DNA of 40,254 nucleotides from Methanobacteriota archaeon (GTDB lineage Archaea; Thermoplasmatota; Poseidoniia; Poseidoniales; Poseidoniaceae). The position numbers and the translations under genes are program-made. A model generated the notes under the pieces. That model was not told the origin of the DNA and made no database searches. It saw nothing but the letters and a program-made list of their open reading frames with translations. The DNA lies in assembly GCA_018667575.1 (NCBI GenBank), contig JABIUA010000089.1:1-40254 (forward strand), written 5' to 3'. Positions 32,967 through 40,254 of this stretch are shown piece by piece; position 1 is the first letter of the stretch, and each line of letters begins with the position of its first letter.

Positions 32967-33051
32967 CCCAATTAAATTACCAAAAAGCGATCAAAACACA
33001 CCTGAATCTAAATTAAAAATCACTCAAATATCCACTCCTCATAGATCAAAC

Positions 33052-33666
33052 CTAATTCTGAGGCGGTGAATATGACCATAGTTTGGTTGTGATTAAAGCC
33101 ATAACTACAATCTTGGCAAAGTCCCAAATCAAGAATGGTTCAACACCCCACTCAAATGCTTGAGCCATGTCAACACCATAGGATTCCGCTAACCATATTG
33201 TGCCGATTATGTAAACTGGGATCATTGCTAATATCCAGCAGGTTATTTGCGCTTTGAAGTCGGCAATACCTGCGCTTCTTGAACGATCTAATCCTTCAGC
33301 AACTAGTGCAGAAGCAATTGGGAAAGAAATCAAATATCCGCCACTAGCAATCAATTTACCACTATCAAATAGCATATCTCCACTTTCAGCAAATACTGGA
33401 GCGCCTATCGCACCGACCAATAGATACAGGCAACCCGACAAGAAAGCATCATTTCTCCTCAAGTATACCCCAGTTGCTAAGACTGCAAATGTTTGGAAAG
33501 TATAGGGCACTGGAGTCCAAGGGACTGCAAATGCAATTTGCGCACACAATGCTGTTAAACCAGCAAAAAATGTAATCGATATTGCTCGCTCTAGATAATT
33601 CAGTTTATCAGAACTTAACCCTTGATGCCATAGAGTTGGTTTATCCCATGCTACTTCATTGAACAT
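33052..33666 (-). CDS. bioY: BioY-family biotin transporter
   Basis: Substrate-binding membrane component (S unit) of an ECF-type biotin uptake system. The family signature is clear: FFAGLTALCAQIAFAVPWTPVPYTFQTFAVLATGVYLRR, with the PWTPVPYTFQT segment, and YLLVGAIGAPVFAESG. About six membrane helices are seen, and the length (204) is normal. No EcfA/EcfT energising genes lie nearby; BioY can also act alone in some organisms. The last residues YSPPQN are a short tail. It ends a minus-strand run that begins at 36384 (46 bp after the deacetylase gene). A biotin need of the host is inferred. Confidence 0.9.
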   Translation of the reverse strand: MFNEVAWDKPTLWHQGLSSDKLNYLERAISITFFAGLTALCAQIAFAVPWTPVPYTFQTFAVLATGVYLRRNDAFLSGCLYLLVGAIGAPVFAESGDMLFDSGKLIASGGYLISFPIASALVAEGLDRSRSAGIADFKAQITCWILAMIPVYIIGTIWLAESYGVDMAQAFEWGVEPFLIWDFAKIVVMALITTKLWSYSPPQN

Positions 33667-33712
33667 GAGTAGTGCTTTAATTGGCGGTTTTTAGTGATTC
33701 AGTATTAGTTTA

Positions 33713-34537
33713 CTAATTATCAAGAGAAAGTATATGCTTTGAAATCGGGGGTCTCCAGTTACCATTTTTCCTACTATGGTCAAGAATATGCCAATATACT
33801 GTAGTAATGTTGAAAGACGGGTTTTCAGGCGATTCCAGGGCTTCTTTTACCGATAAAATCTGCGGTATTTTTCTCCAAGCCAATTTCGATAAAACAGAGA
33901 GAGGAAACATCGATAGTGCAGGCCCATTTACCGGTAGGCTCCACTTGTTCAACCATTCTCGTTCAATAACTCCACTTTCCTCAATTGACTGCCTAACTTT
34001 ATTCCAGTTATTCCCCTTACCCGATTTTTTCTTCACCAGCCATGATGGATTGATGGAAGTGTCTACTGTAAAGCCCGTTTCTGCTATCACTTTAGCCATC
34101 CATGGAGCAATATAGCCGCCTGGCGCTCTAAACCAGGGACGCCAATTATCCCCAACATTTTGTTGGATAATCTCCGATGCCTGAGTCAATGCTGTCGAAA
34201 AACCAGAGATATCTTCTGGCCATGCAGACCATGAGCGATGAGTTAATCCGTGACAGCCAACTGTAATTCTATTCCCAAACTTAGTAATAATCGAGTCAAT
34301 CCATTCTGAAAAAACCTTTGATTCAAACATGTCTGCAATGATAAATAATGTAATGGGAGATTGATGAGCGTCCATCCATTTGTCAAAACCGAGCATTCCG
34401 CTTCTAAATTGTTGAGATAACTGTTCTTTACGACCCTCTGTTTTCGAATTACTTCTAGTTGGGTGACCTTGGTTTATTGGTACATGCCTAATATCGTCGC
34501 AGTCTATTGTTAACCACGTACGGTGCAATTGATTCAC
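33713..34537 (-). CDS. Polysaccharide deacetylase (NodB-homology) family protein
   Basis: Carbohydrate esterase 4-like fold that removes acetyl groups from glycans. Motifs in order: WLTIDCDD (catalytic Asp and metal Asp, near residue 9-15), TLFIIADMFE, VGCHGLTHRSW (metal-binding His-x3-His) and WFRAPGGYIAPWM (R-x-P-x-G motif). There is no signal peptide, so it probably acts in the cytoplasm or on a lipid-linked precursor. The C-terminal ~100 residues (YWHILDHSRKNGNWRPP) complete the barrel. Its start overlaps the GNAT gene stop by 4 bp (ATGA), which suggests coupled translation. Confidence 0.85.
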   Translation of the reverse strand: MNQLHRTWLTIDCDDIRHVPINQGHPTRSNSKTEGRKEQLSQQFRSGMLGFDKWMDAHQSPITLFIIADMFESKVFSEWIDSIITKFGNRITVGCHGLTHRSWSAWPEDISGFSTALTQASEIIQQNVGDNWRPWFRAPGGYIAPWMAKVIAETGFTVDTSINPSWLVKKKSGKGNNWNKVRQSIEESGVIEREWLNKWSLPVNGPALSMFPLSVLSKLAWRKIPQILSVKEALESPENPSFNITTVYWHILDHSRKNGNWRPPISKHILSLDN

Positions 34538-35100
34538 TCCTGCTTGATATCAATGATATGGATGCGGTGCGGGACTGTTCTATTGCCGATTTCTATTCCA
34601 ATGAATTCGTCAACTAATTCACCTTGCCACTTTTTGCAAATAGACTGTGCTGTGGCTAGGCCTGCTTGATTATGAGGATGTACTGTGATTTCAATTCGGA
34701 AAAATTCATTTCGTGATTTCAGCCATGATAAAATCTCATCAACACACTTGATGGCTATATTTTGACGGCGAAAACCTAATCGAACCCAATACCCTAGATT
34801 ATAATTTGAATGTAATAATTGCAATTCATCTCCAAGTCCAATCAAACCCGCAAATTCTTGTTTTGGTCCCACAATAATACTCCAAAAATGTAGCTGGTCT
34901 CCATCGGCTTGAGATTCGACATCAAATAGCATATCTCGTAATTGTGTGCGGATATCTAGATGGCTATTGAGCCACGGAAGAGCCACTAATGCAGATTCTG
35001 GGTCTTCATTATACGCCTCAAGAAGTGATGAAAGAACTGATTTACTAACTGGAATCAATGATAATTCCTCGTCAATATTCAGCGTAGGAGTTAGTGACAT
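34534..35100 (-). CDS. GNAT-family N-acetyltransferase (RimJ/RimL-like)
   Basis: Transfers an acetyl group from acetyl-CoA to an amine. The fold order is visible: FAGLIGLGDELQLLHSNYNLGYWVRLGFRRQNIAIKCVDEIL, where GFRRQNIA corresponds to the acetyl-CoA pyrophosphate-binding R/Q-x-x-G/A-x-G/A region. It is followed by FRIEITVHPHNQAGLATAQSICKKWQGELVDE, the strand-helix typical of RimJ/RimL proteins acting on small molecules or N-termini. Length (188) is typical. It lies 9 bp after the zinc-ribbon gene and overlaps the deacetylase gene. Pairing with a deacetylase suggests both act on amino-sugars, but this is only inferred from order. Confidence 0.85.
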   Translation of the reverse strand: MSLTPTLNIDEELSLIPVSKSVLSSLLEAYNEDPESALVALPWLNSHLDIRTQLRDMLFDVESQADGDQLHFWSIIVGPKQEFAGLIGLGDELQLLHSNYNLGYWVRLGFRRQNIAIKCVDEILSWLKSRNEFFRIEITVHPHNQAGLATAQSICKKWQGELVDEFIGIEIGNRTVPHRIHIIDIKQE

Positions 35101-35109
35101 TATATCCCT

Positions 35110-36384
35110 CTAGTTAGACAAGTGAGCAATTGCTGAAGTGACCCTCTCGTCGTTAGGATATACAGTTTGCGCCATTTTTAACATCCATTGTAGATGCTCT
35201 TCTCTTCCTAAATAACGCATTACTGTTCCTATGTGGATCAACATCTCCAAATTTATGCTTAGATGGGGACCTAGATTATCTAAAGTCTGAGCAGTTTGAA
35301 CTAGTTTTCCCGATTTGACCGACTCAAGCATCGACACGACTTCCCTGTAAACTTGTCTTTCGTCCCAAGGCTGCTTTGCAGGCCATGGCCAAATTCTACC
35401 ATTATGTTGTGGCGTTGGGGCTATAGCTTGCTTTGGTTGCTCATCTGTAACTGTTTTAACAACCTCTTTTTCAGGAACATCTGGGATTTCTGGAGTTGAA
35501 GTGACTTCAGGTACTTCTGGCACATCTGGGATTTCTGGAGTCGAAGTGGCTTCAGGTACTTCTGGAACATCTGGGATTTCTGGAGTTGAAGTGACTTCAG
35601 GTACTTCTGGCATATCTGGCACATCTGGGACGCTAGGCGTTGTGACTTGAGGCGGAGTAGTAGAGACTGTTTGTGCATGCTCTGAAATCTCTGGTACAAT
35701 CGGTGTTGAAACAATAGAAGGAGAATCTGGTATTTCGGGTATGTCAGGCGTATCCATTTTTGTAACAGCAGCATTAGAAGTTAAATCGGCATCGGACTCT
35801 TCGTTCATCTCATTGATTACTTGTGGCTCCATATTTGTCTTCCCCGGCTCACCGATAGCCGAGTTCTGAACTTCTTCCATACTGAAGTCAGATTCGGATG
35901 AAACCGAAAATAGTGAACCCTGTCCAGTATGAACTGGCTCAGCAACCTCTTCCAGAGGATTCGAATCGGGAACAACGAAATCGATATCTTTAGTCGGCGC
36001 ATCAGACTTTTCCAGTTGGACATCTTTGGGTGCTTGGTAATCTTTAGTTTCTGATAAAGTCGGACCCGAACTATCAATAAATTGAAAATCTTCCTCCTCG
36101 TCACTTGAAAGTTCAAATTGGTCTACTTCAACAGTGACGTCATCTAAAGTCAAAACTGCTTCTACAGCATCTTCTTCTTCAAATTCATCGAAGCCTTCAC
36201 TGAGCAATGTTGACATTATTTCTGAGTCTGTTGAGGAAGGAGGAGCCATTGGTTGGTCTCTGGCTGAACGTTTCAATTCATAATAGCACAAAGAGCATTG
36301 TTCCGCCCCTGGGGGATTTGGTGAATTACAATATGGACATAGGTTTTCTTCACTAGAAGCGTCCTTCTTACGCCACCCGAACAC
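35110..36384 (-). CDS. Zinc-ribbon protein with acidic linker and Pro/Glu/Val repeats
   Basis: N-terminal double-Cys zinc ribbon (CPYCNSPNPPGAEQCSLCYYEL, residues ~17-38). A long acidic, disordered region of ~200 residues follows, then a Pro-rich repeat block (PEIPDVPEVPEVTST units, three 15-residue copies plus degenerate ones) encoded at ~35476-35640. The last ~100 residues form a helical domain (WPWPAKQPWDERQVYREVVSMLE) with no recognised family. Such zinc-ribbon plus linker plus domain proteins are common adaptors in archaea; the partner is unknown. First gene of the zinc ribbon-GNAT-deacetylase run, divergent from the helicase gene across 113 bp. Confidence 0.75.
   Translation of the reverse strand: MFGWRKKDASSEENLCPYCNSPNPPGAEQCSLCYYELKRSARDQPMAPPSSTDSEIMSTLLSEGFDEFEEEDAVEAVLTLDDVTVEVDQFELSSDEEEDFQFIDSSGPTLSETKDYQAPKDVQLEKSDAPTKDIDFVVPDSNPLEEVAEPVHTGQGSLFSVSSESDFSMEEVQNSAIGEPGKTNMEPQVINEMNEESDADLTSNAAVTKMDTPDIPEIPDSPSIVSTPIVPEISEHAQTVSTTPPQVTTPSVPDVPDMPEVPEVTSTPEIPDVPEVPEATSTPEIPDVPEVPEVTSTPEIPDVPEKEVVKTVTDEQPKQAIAPTPQHNGRIWPWPAKQPWDERQVYREVVSMLESVKSGKLVQTAQTLDNLGPHLSINLEMLIHIGTVMRYLGREEHLQWMLKMAQTVYPNDERVTSAIAHLSN
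35476..35610 (-). repeat. Three tandem 45-bp repeats inside the zinc-ribbon protein gene
   Basis: Three consecutive 45-nt units (35476-35520, 35521-35565, 35566-35610) differ at only a few positions and keep the reading frame, each encoding a 15-residue Pro/Glu/Val-rich unit. Shorter, more diverged copies continue to about 35640. Their near-identity at the DNA level suggests recent slippage or unequal recombination. Confidence 0.9.
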
Positions 36385-36497
36385 CTAACCCACCAAATAA
36401 CGGGCCTTGCAAAGAGGGTTTAAGTGATAGGGTCTCGCGGACAATATATACTTCAATTGGTGAGTTATATCATGAAGCGTCGCGGTGGAGATTAGAA

Positions 36498-38513
36498 ATG
36501 GGGAAAAGGGGCTCTATCAGGCGAATGAATAGCGCTCAAGATTTGATCCCCGAGCAAAAAGTTTCTCTGGATGATGAAATGCCTCATATTTGGAAAAGAG
36601 GCCAAGACCATTTTTCTAGATTTACCAAATTGATTAAAATTGAGCTAGATGATGAAACAGCAATGGTCGAAGAAAGATGGAAAAAATGGAATAAACAAAG
36701 GCTACTTGCTGCTGGATTAACTTTATTTGAACTTGATGCAAGGACTCAGGGACGATTCTTTGGCGACCCAATCGTCGTATTTGAGCAACCAGATAGGTCT
36801 AGGATGCCTTCCCATAGGTTTGGCCATGGCGATATCGTTTTGATCTCAAGAACCAAGCCTTGGGGTGAAAAAATATACGAGGGCATTGTATTAGACCGCG
36901 GCCCTACAAGAATAAGAGTTGTAGTAAATGAGAAACCAAAGGACCTCAAAAAAGGAAGATGGAGAATAGACCGTGGTGCCAATCGGGTCGCACATGATAG
37001 AATGCATGATGCTCTTATTTCATTTCATTCAAGTGAAGGTGAAGGAGGAACACCGCTCAGAGATTTACTTCTCGGCTCTCTACATGATTGTGCTTCCTCG
37101 GCTGAACGCCCCCCGGAAATAAAGGGTAAAAAGAAAATATATAATCTCAAGAAAATTGATTCTCTCAATGATTCACAACAGCATGCAGTGGAAGTCGCAA
37201 TGCAGAGGAGACTTACTCTGATACAAGGCCCACCCGGCACCGGTAAAACTCATACTGCAGTTCATTTATTGAAACAATTGGCGGACAAAGGACAGGGCTC
37301 TATTTTGGCTAGTGCTGAATCAAATGTAGCTGTAGATAATCTGCTAGAAGGTTTACTTGATTTAGGTGTGAAAGCAGTAAGAATTGGACGTCCTGTAAAG
37401 GTAAGAGAGAATCTACGCGATGCTACTCTAGACGCTCTGCTGGAAAACCATCCGCTTCAAGATGAACTGAATTTTATCAGGGATGAAAATGATGAATTAA
37501 GAAGAGGTTTATCGAAACTAAAAGGTAGGGAAAAAGGCCTAGCACACAAAGATATCAAACAGAATTTCCAAGAGATGAGGCGCCTTGAGAGTGAAATGAC
37601 CGCTTCGGTTTTAGATGAAGCTGAAGTTGTTTGCGCAACAACAATTGGTTCAGGCCATCAAATCTTAGGCAATCGAAAATTCCCGATAGTATTGATTGAT
37701 GAGGCGACGCAAGCAAGTGAACCAAGTGCCTTGGTACCGATTAACAGAGGATGTAGGCAGTTGATACTTGTCGGAGACCACAAACAACTCCCCCCGACTG
37801 TAATCAGCGATACCGCTGAAAATGGAGGTCTTGGTCAATCGCTATTCGAGAGGCTTCACAAGTGTGAGATACCTGCTCAAATGCTGACAACTCAATATAG
37901 GATGCATCCCTCTATTCGAGAATTTCCCAGCGCTAGATTCTATGAAAATCAACTCGAGGATGGTTGTACTAAGGAGCAAAGGCCTGCTCCTGCTGGGTTG
38001 TTATGGCCAGATTGGGACCATCCTGTGGCTTTTATCCCTGTAGAGGGGGCAGAAGAATTAGATGAAGAAGGAAGTAGTAGGTCTAACTTTTCTGAGGCAG
38101 CCAAGGTTCTTTCTATCGTAGATGGATTACTTCAAATGGGAGATATTCAAACCAATGATATCGGAATAATCACGCCATATAACGGACAAGTGAGGGTATT
38201 AAGTGACCTTTTTGAACAAGCCGGTGGACGAGAAGTTGGTGAAAAATATAGCGGATTAGAGATAAAAAGTGTTGATGGTTACCAAGGAAGAGAAAAAGAG
38301 GTAATCGTATTCTCTACAGTCAGAGCCAACGAAAATGGGCAGGTTGGATTCCTTAAGGATAAGCGCCGTCTAAATGTAGCACTAACTCGAGCCAAGCGCG
38401 GATTGATCGTCATAGGCCACCTAGCAACATTAAGGCAAGAACCCACATGGAAATCTTGGCTTGATTGGGTTGAAGAAAGCGGTTGCTTAGCATGGCATCT
38501 CTCAAATGATTAA
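36498..38513 (+). CDS. Superfamily 1 DNA/RNA helicase, Upf1/IGHMBP2 (Dna2)-like
   Basis: ATP-driven helicase of the Upf1-like SF1B group, acting 5'-3' on RNA or DNA. After an N-terminal regulatory/OB-like region (residues ~1-215, including VLDRGPTRIRVVVNEKP) come the motifs: LNDSQQHAV (Q motif), LIQGPPGTGKTHTAVHLL (Walker A, near 243), SAESNVAVDNLL (Ia), LIDEATQASEP (DEAA-type Walker B, near 400), LVGDHKQLPPTV (III), LTTQYRMHPSI (IV), SVDGYQGREKEVIVFSTVRAN (V) and LNVALTRAKRGLIVIG (VI). The set is complete. Length (671) is normal for IGHMBP2-type helicases. It is divergent from the zinc-ribbon gene, and the RDD gene follows 38 bp later. Confidence 0.95.
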   Translation: MGKRGSIRRMNSAQDLIPEQKVSLDDEMPHIWKRGQDHFSRFTKLIKIELDDETAMVEERWKKWNKQRLLAAGLTLFELDARTQGRFFGDPIVVFEQPDRSRMPSHRFGHGDIVLISRTKPWGEKIYEGIVLDRGPTRIRVVVNEKPKDLKKGRWRIDRGANRVAHDRMHDALISFHSSEGEGGTPLRDLLLGSLHDCASSAERPPEIKGKKKIYNLKKIDSLNDSQQHAVEVAMQRRLTLIQGPPGTGKTHTAVHLLKQLADKGQGSILASAESNVAVDNLLEGLLDLGVKAVRIGRPVKVRENLRDATLDALLENHPLQDELNFIRDENDELRRGLSKLKGREKGLAHKDIKQNFQEMRRLESEMTASVLDEAEVVCATTIGSGHQILGNRKFPIVLIDEATQASEPSALVPINRGCRQLILVGDHKQLPPTVISDTAENGGLGQSLFERLHKCEIPAQMLTTQYRMHPSIREFPSARFYENQLEDGCTKEQRPAPAGLLWPDWDHPVAFIPVEGAEELDEEGSSRSNFSEAAKVLSIVDGLLQMGDIQTNDIGIITPYNGQVRVLSDLFEQAGGREVGEKYSGLEIKSVDGYQGREKEVIVFSTVRANENGQVGFLKDKRRLNVALTRAKRGLIVIGHLATLRQEPTWKSWLDWVEESGCLAWHLSND

Positions 38514-38551
38514 ATGCGTATATTGACAAACTATCCACCCCACCCCTAATC

Positions 38552-39118
38552 ATGGCCGATGACATAGTAGAGGTTTACCAAGGAGGAGGAACCTTGGCTC
38601 AAGCAGTTCTTGGAAGTGCGCCTGAAGGCATGCTAATCGCCCCGGTTTGGAAAAGAATCTGTGCTTTTATGCTCGATGTTGTGATGGTCACCTTGGTACT
38701 AGAGGTTATTACAAGGTTCAAATTCCTAAGTGTTCTAATCAGTTGGAATTATCTTACAGAAACGGTCGACTATATGTTTCCCTTCTTGGTTACGTGGTTC
38801 ATCTTTTTCATGTCATTCTATCTTTATTGGAAATATTCTGGAAGAAGCCTTGGGCGTTCTTTTGGCCAGAGAGCCTTTAGAATCGCAATCGTCCACGATA
38901 ATGGAACTGTACTAGAATTACATCACTGGGGACCTAGGGCATTTGGAAAGTTACTGTACTTATTACCCATAATCGGGCCGCTTATGTTTGGACTTCGTGA
39001 TATATTAGCAGCACGCTCTCAAAATCAAGAACATAGAACTTCGCTGGATAAGAAAAATCACACCGTCGCCGCAGTAGACTGGTCTTTACCACTCGAAGCA
39101 AGGCAAAAATTGCGCTGA
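38552..39118 (+). CDS. RDD-family membrane protein
   Basis: A 188-residue protein with about three to four membrane helices. The RDD signature Arg and Asp residues are in VWKRICAFMLDVVMVTLVLEV and in the second half the GRSLGRSFGQRAFRIAIVHDNGT segment, which is the typical end of an RDD domain. The family is widespread in bacterial and archaeal membranes; some members affect ion transport, but most have no assigned function. The first ~30 residues (VEVYQGGGTLAQAVLGSAPEG) form a soluble lead. It lies 38 bp after the helicase gene and 64 bp before the repeat protein. Confidence 0.8.
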   Translation: MADDIVEVYQGGGTLAQAVLGSAPEGMLIAPVWKRICAFMLDVVMVTLVLEVITRFKFLSVLISWNYLTETVDYMFPFLVTWFIFFMSFYLYWKYSGRSLGRSFGQRAFRIAIVHDNGTVLELHHWGPRAFGKLLYLLPIIGPLMFGLRDILAARSQNQEHRTSLDKKNHTVAAVDWSLPLEARQKLR

Positions 39119-39182
39119 GTTTTAATTCAAGAAAACATGTATTTCAAGTACAACTGCCTCCAGTGGTGGTTAGGCGGGATAC

Positions 39183-40254
39183 ATGTCAGATGAGTATATT
39201 CAACGAGTTGCGCCTCTAGAATGTCGTCTGTTACTATCAAAGATGGAAATAGATGATGATGACCAAGATGTTGTATTTGCGTCGGTAGAAATATCAAATG
39301 AAGCATCAATTCCTGTTGGTGGATTAGATATTTTTATTCAAACCAGCGACAAGAGGAAGGTAGAATCAGATGAAGGCATTTCGTCAATCGGGCCAGGTTT
39401 AACAAGAAAATTCACTTTTGAATTCCCCCTAGAAAATGGTGATTGGACTTTTATGGTCCGTTCAAATAATATTACCTTAGACTTGGGTCCTTATGACTTT
39501 GACTTTACGTTTGAAGCAGACAAAGATAGAGTGACTAAAAACTCAATTGGTGCAGGTATGTTCTCCAACGCTTTCGTATCTGACCTAGATGACTTTGGTA
39601 ATGTCGAAGAGCGTGGAATCATCGACGCCACCGAAATCAAAATGACAGACTACTTCGGGGAAAATTCGGCTGGTGGAGCAACTGCTATCTCTGTAGGAAA
39701 AGCACCTGAAGATACTGAAGACGAGGAGGATTCAGCTAGAGTCCCCCCCTGGCAATCAAAAGATCCGTTACTTTCTACCCCCATCCCTACTACTAGCCTA
39801 GAGCCTGCCTCAACGGCAGCCCCAGAAGTCCAAGCAAAGATAGAATCTGAACAAAGTCAATCTAATTCGAGCGACTTGCTGGCATTCTCCAAATCACTTG
39901 ATGAAGAACCTAGCGAGCCTACTCAAGAAGATACGTCTTCTGTTTTGACTGCTGCTTCCCCTCCGCCATTGCCTCCTACTTCCTCCAAGAAGGAAGAAGA
40001 CCCTCTATTGAAACAACCCCTTCCAGAGATTGAACCAATTACAGTTCCTCCTGCTCCTCCTGTTGAAGCTGAAGATTCTGCACTCAAATCTAGCCCACCT
40101 TCTGGCCCTCCGTCAGGTCCGCCTTCTGGTCCACCTTCTGGTCCACCTTCTGGCCCTCCATCCGGTCCACCTTCTGGTCCTCCGTCCGGTCCACCTTCTG
40201 GTCCTCCGTCCGGTCCACCTTCTGGTCCTCCGTCCGGTCCACCTTCGGGTCCGC
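39183..40254 (+). CDS. Beta-sandwich plus Pro/Ser/Gly-repeat protein, C-terminus cut by window edge
   Basis: An open frame from ATG at 39183 (MSDEYIQRVAPLECRLLLS) runs off the right edge of the window, at least 357 residues. Residues ~1-115 look like an immunoglobulin/CARDB-type beta-sandwich (VVFASVEISNEASIPVGGLDI, then FTFEFPLENGDWTFMVRSNN). Residues ~140-300 are acidic, Pro- and Ser-rich and probably disordered. From 40095 to the end the sequence is a run of PPSG units (12-nt period). There is no signal peptide, so the protein may stay in the cytoplasm with the beta-domain as a binding module. No family was recognised. Confidence 0.85.
   Translation, partial: MSDEYIQRVAPLECRLLLSKMEIDDDDQDVVFASVEISNEASIPVGGLDIFIQTSDKRKVESDEGISSIGPGLTRKFTFEFPLENGDWTFMVRSNNITLDLGPYDFDFTFEADKDRVTKNSIGAGMFSNAFVSDLDDFGNVEERGIIDATEIKMTDYFGENSAGGATAISVGKAPEDTEDEEDSARVPPWQSKDPLLSTPIPTTSLEPASTAAPEVQAKIESEQSQSNSSDLLAFSKSLDEEPSEPTQEDTSSVLTAASPPPLPPTSSKKEEDPLLKQPLPEIEPITVPPAPPVEAEDSALKSSPPSGPPSGPPSGPPSGPPSGPPSGPPSGPPSGPPSGPPSGPPSGPPSGPPSGP
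40095..40254 (+). repeat. PPSG-encoding 12-bp tandem repeat array, running off the edge
   Basis: About 13 copies of a 12-nt unit encoding Pro-Pro-Ser-Gly, in frame with the CDS at 39183. Codon variants (CCTTCTGG, CCGTCCGG) alternate in a near-24-bp higher-order pattern, which suggests expansion by slippage or unequal exchange. The array continues beyond the window. Confidence 0.95.

Noticed and set aside
35421-35774. 117-residue Gln/Leu-rich frame overlapping the zinc-ribbon gene
   Set aside because: It is a shadow of the 45-bp repeats in another frame of the same strand.
39127-39309. 60-residue minus-strand frame near 39200
   Set aside because: It overlaps the start of the plus-strand repeat-protein gene, which has a clear start and continuous domain structure.
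40095-40254. CRISPR-like array at the right edge
   Set aside because: The repeats have a 12-bp period, no spacers, and stay in frame within a coding region.

Overview
This AT-rich window is chromosomal DNA of an aerobic, heterotrophic archaeon, most likely Marine Group II (Candidatus Poseidoniales, Thermoplasmatota). The archaeal core is clear: a Sec61-beta subunit, FEN1 with a PCNA-binding tail, a TrmG10-type tRNA methyltransferase, a large NSUN-type RNA m5C methyltransferase, an Upf1-like helicase, a stand-alone Toprim protein and an Lrp/AsnC regulator. Mixed with it are genes typical of bacteria: homodimeric pyruvate dehydrogenase E1 (aceE), an A1-type cytochrome c oxidase operon, a Sco-like copper protein, BioY, RibD, CutA and a chlamydial Hc1-like protein. 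The lineage is inferred from this mix; no rRNA gene is present. Both tRNA genes, Arg(TCG) and Ser(TGA), encode their 3' CCA.

Layout. 1-8948: a gene cut by the left edge, Sec61-beta, an unknown basic protein and a polytopic membrane protein on the minus strand, then a plus-strand run of NSUN methyltransferase, a secreted anchored protein, an Lrp/AsnC regulator and a large membrane-anchored subtilase. 8949-13203 (minus): aceE, cutA, an orphan DNA methyltransferase and a DUF1737-like protein. 13204-13398 is a divergent promoter region with three inverted repeats, followed by an Hc1-like protein, a membrane glycosyltransferase-like protein and a CaiB-type CoA-transferase. 16180-23294: FEN1, TrmG10, a cysteine-cluster protein, tRNA-Arg, a thioredoxin-like protein, RibD, a lipid kinase and a lipoprotein.

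23368-30085 (minus): tRNA-Ser and the terminal oxidase operon coxB-coxA-coxC-subunit IV-sco. The cistrons are tightly spaced or overlap by ATGA, and most have clear GGAGG-type ribosome sites. The proteins are remodelled: CoxA carries an exported N-terminal domain, CoxC two extra helices and a His-rich loop, CoxB an enlarged external domain, and the Sco fold is split by two repeated domains. 30086-36384 holds YggU and Toprim proteins (+), then a minus-strand set: tandem GGCT-fold protein, DUF4190 protein, a ribbon-helix-helix gene broken by an in-frame TAG, a small membrane protein, BioY, a polysaccharide deacetylase, a GNAT and a zinc-ribbon repeat protein. 36498-40254 (+) holds the helicase, an RDD membrane protein and a Pro/Ser/Gly-repeat protein cut by the right edge.

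The strongest unexplained signals are a 15-residue segment shared exactly by two otherwise unrelated membrane proteins, nonsense codons at probable Trp positions in two adjacent small genes, and the fused or interrupted architectures of the oxidase operon. No CRISPR array, insertion sequence, integrase or phage gene was seen. The longest gene-free stretches are about 195 bp (13204-13398) and 178 bp (30086-30263), so no gap exceeds 300 bp.
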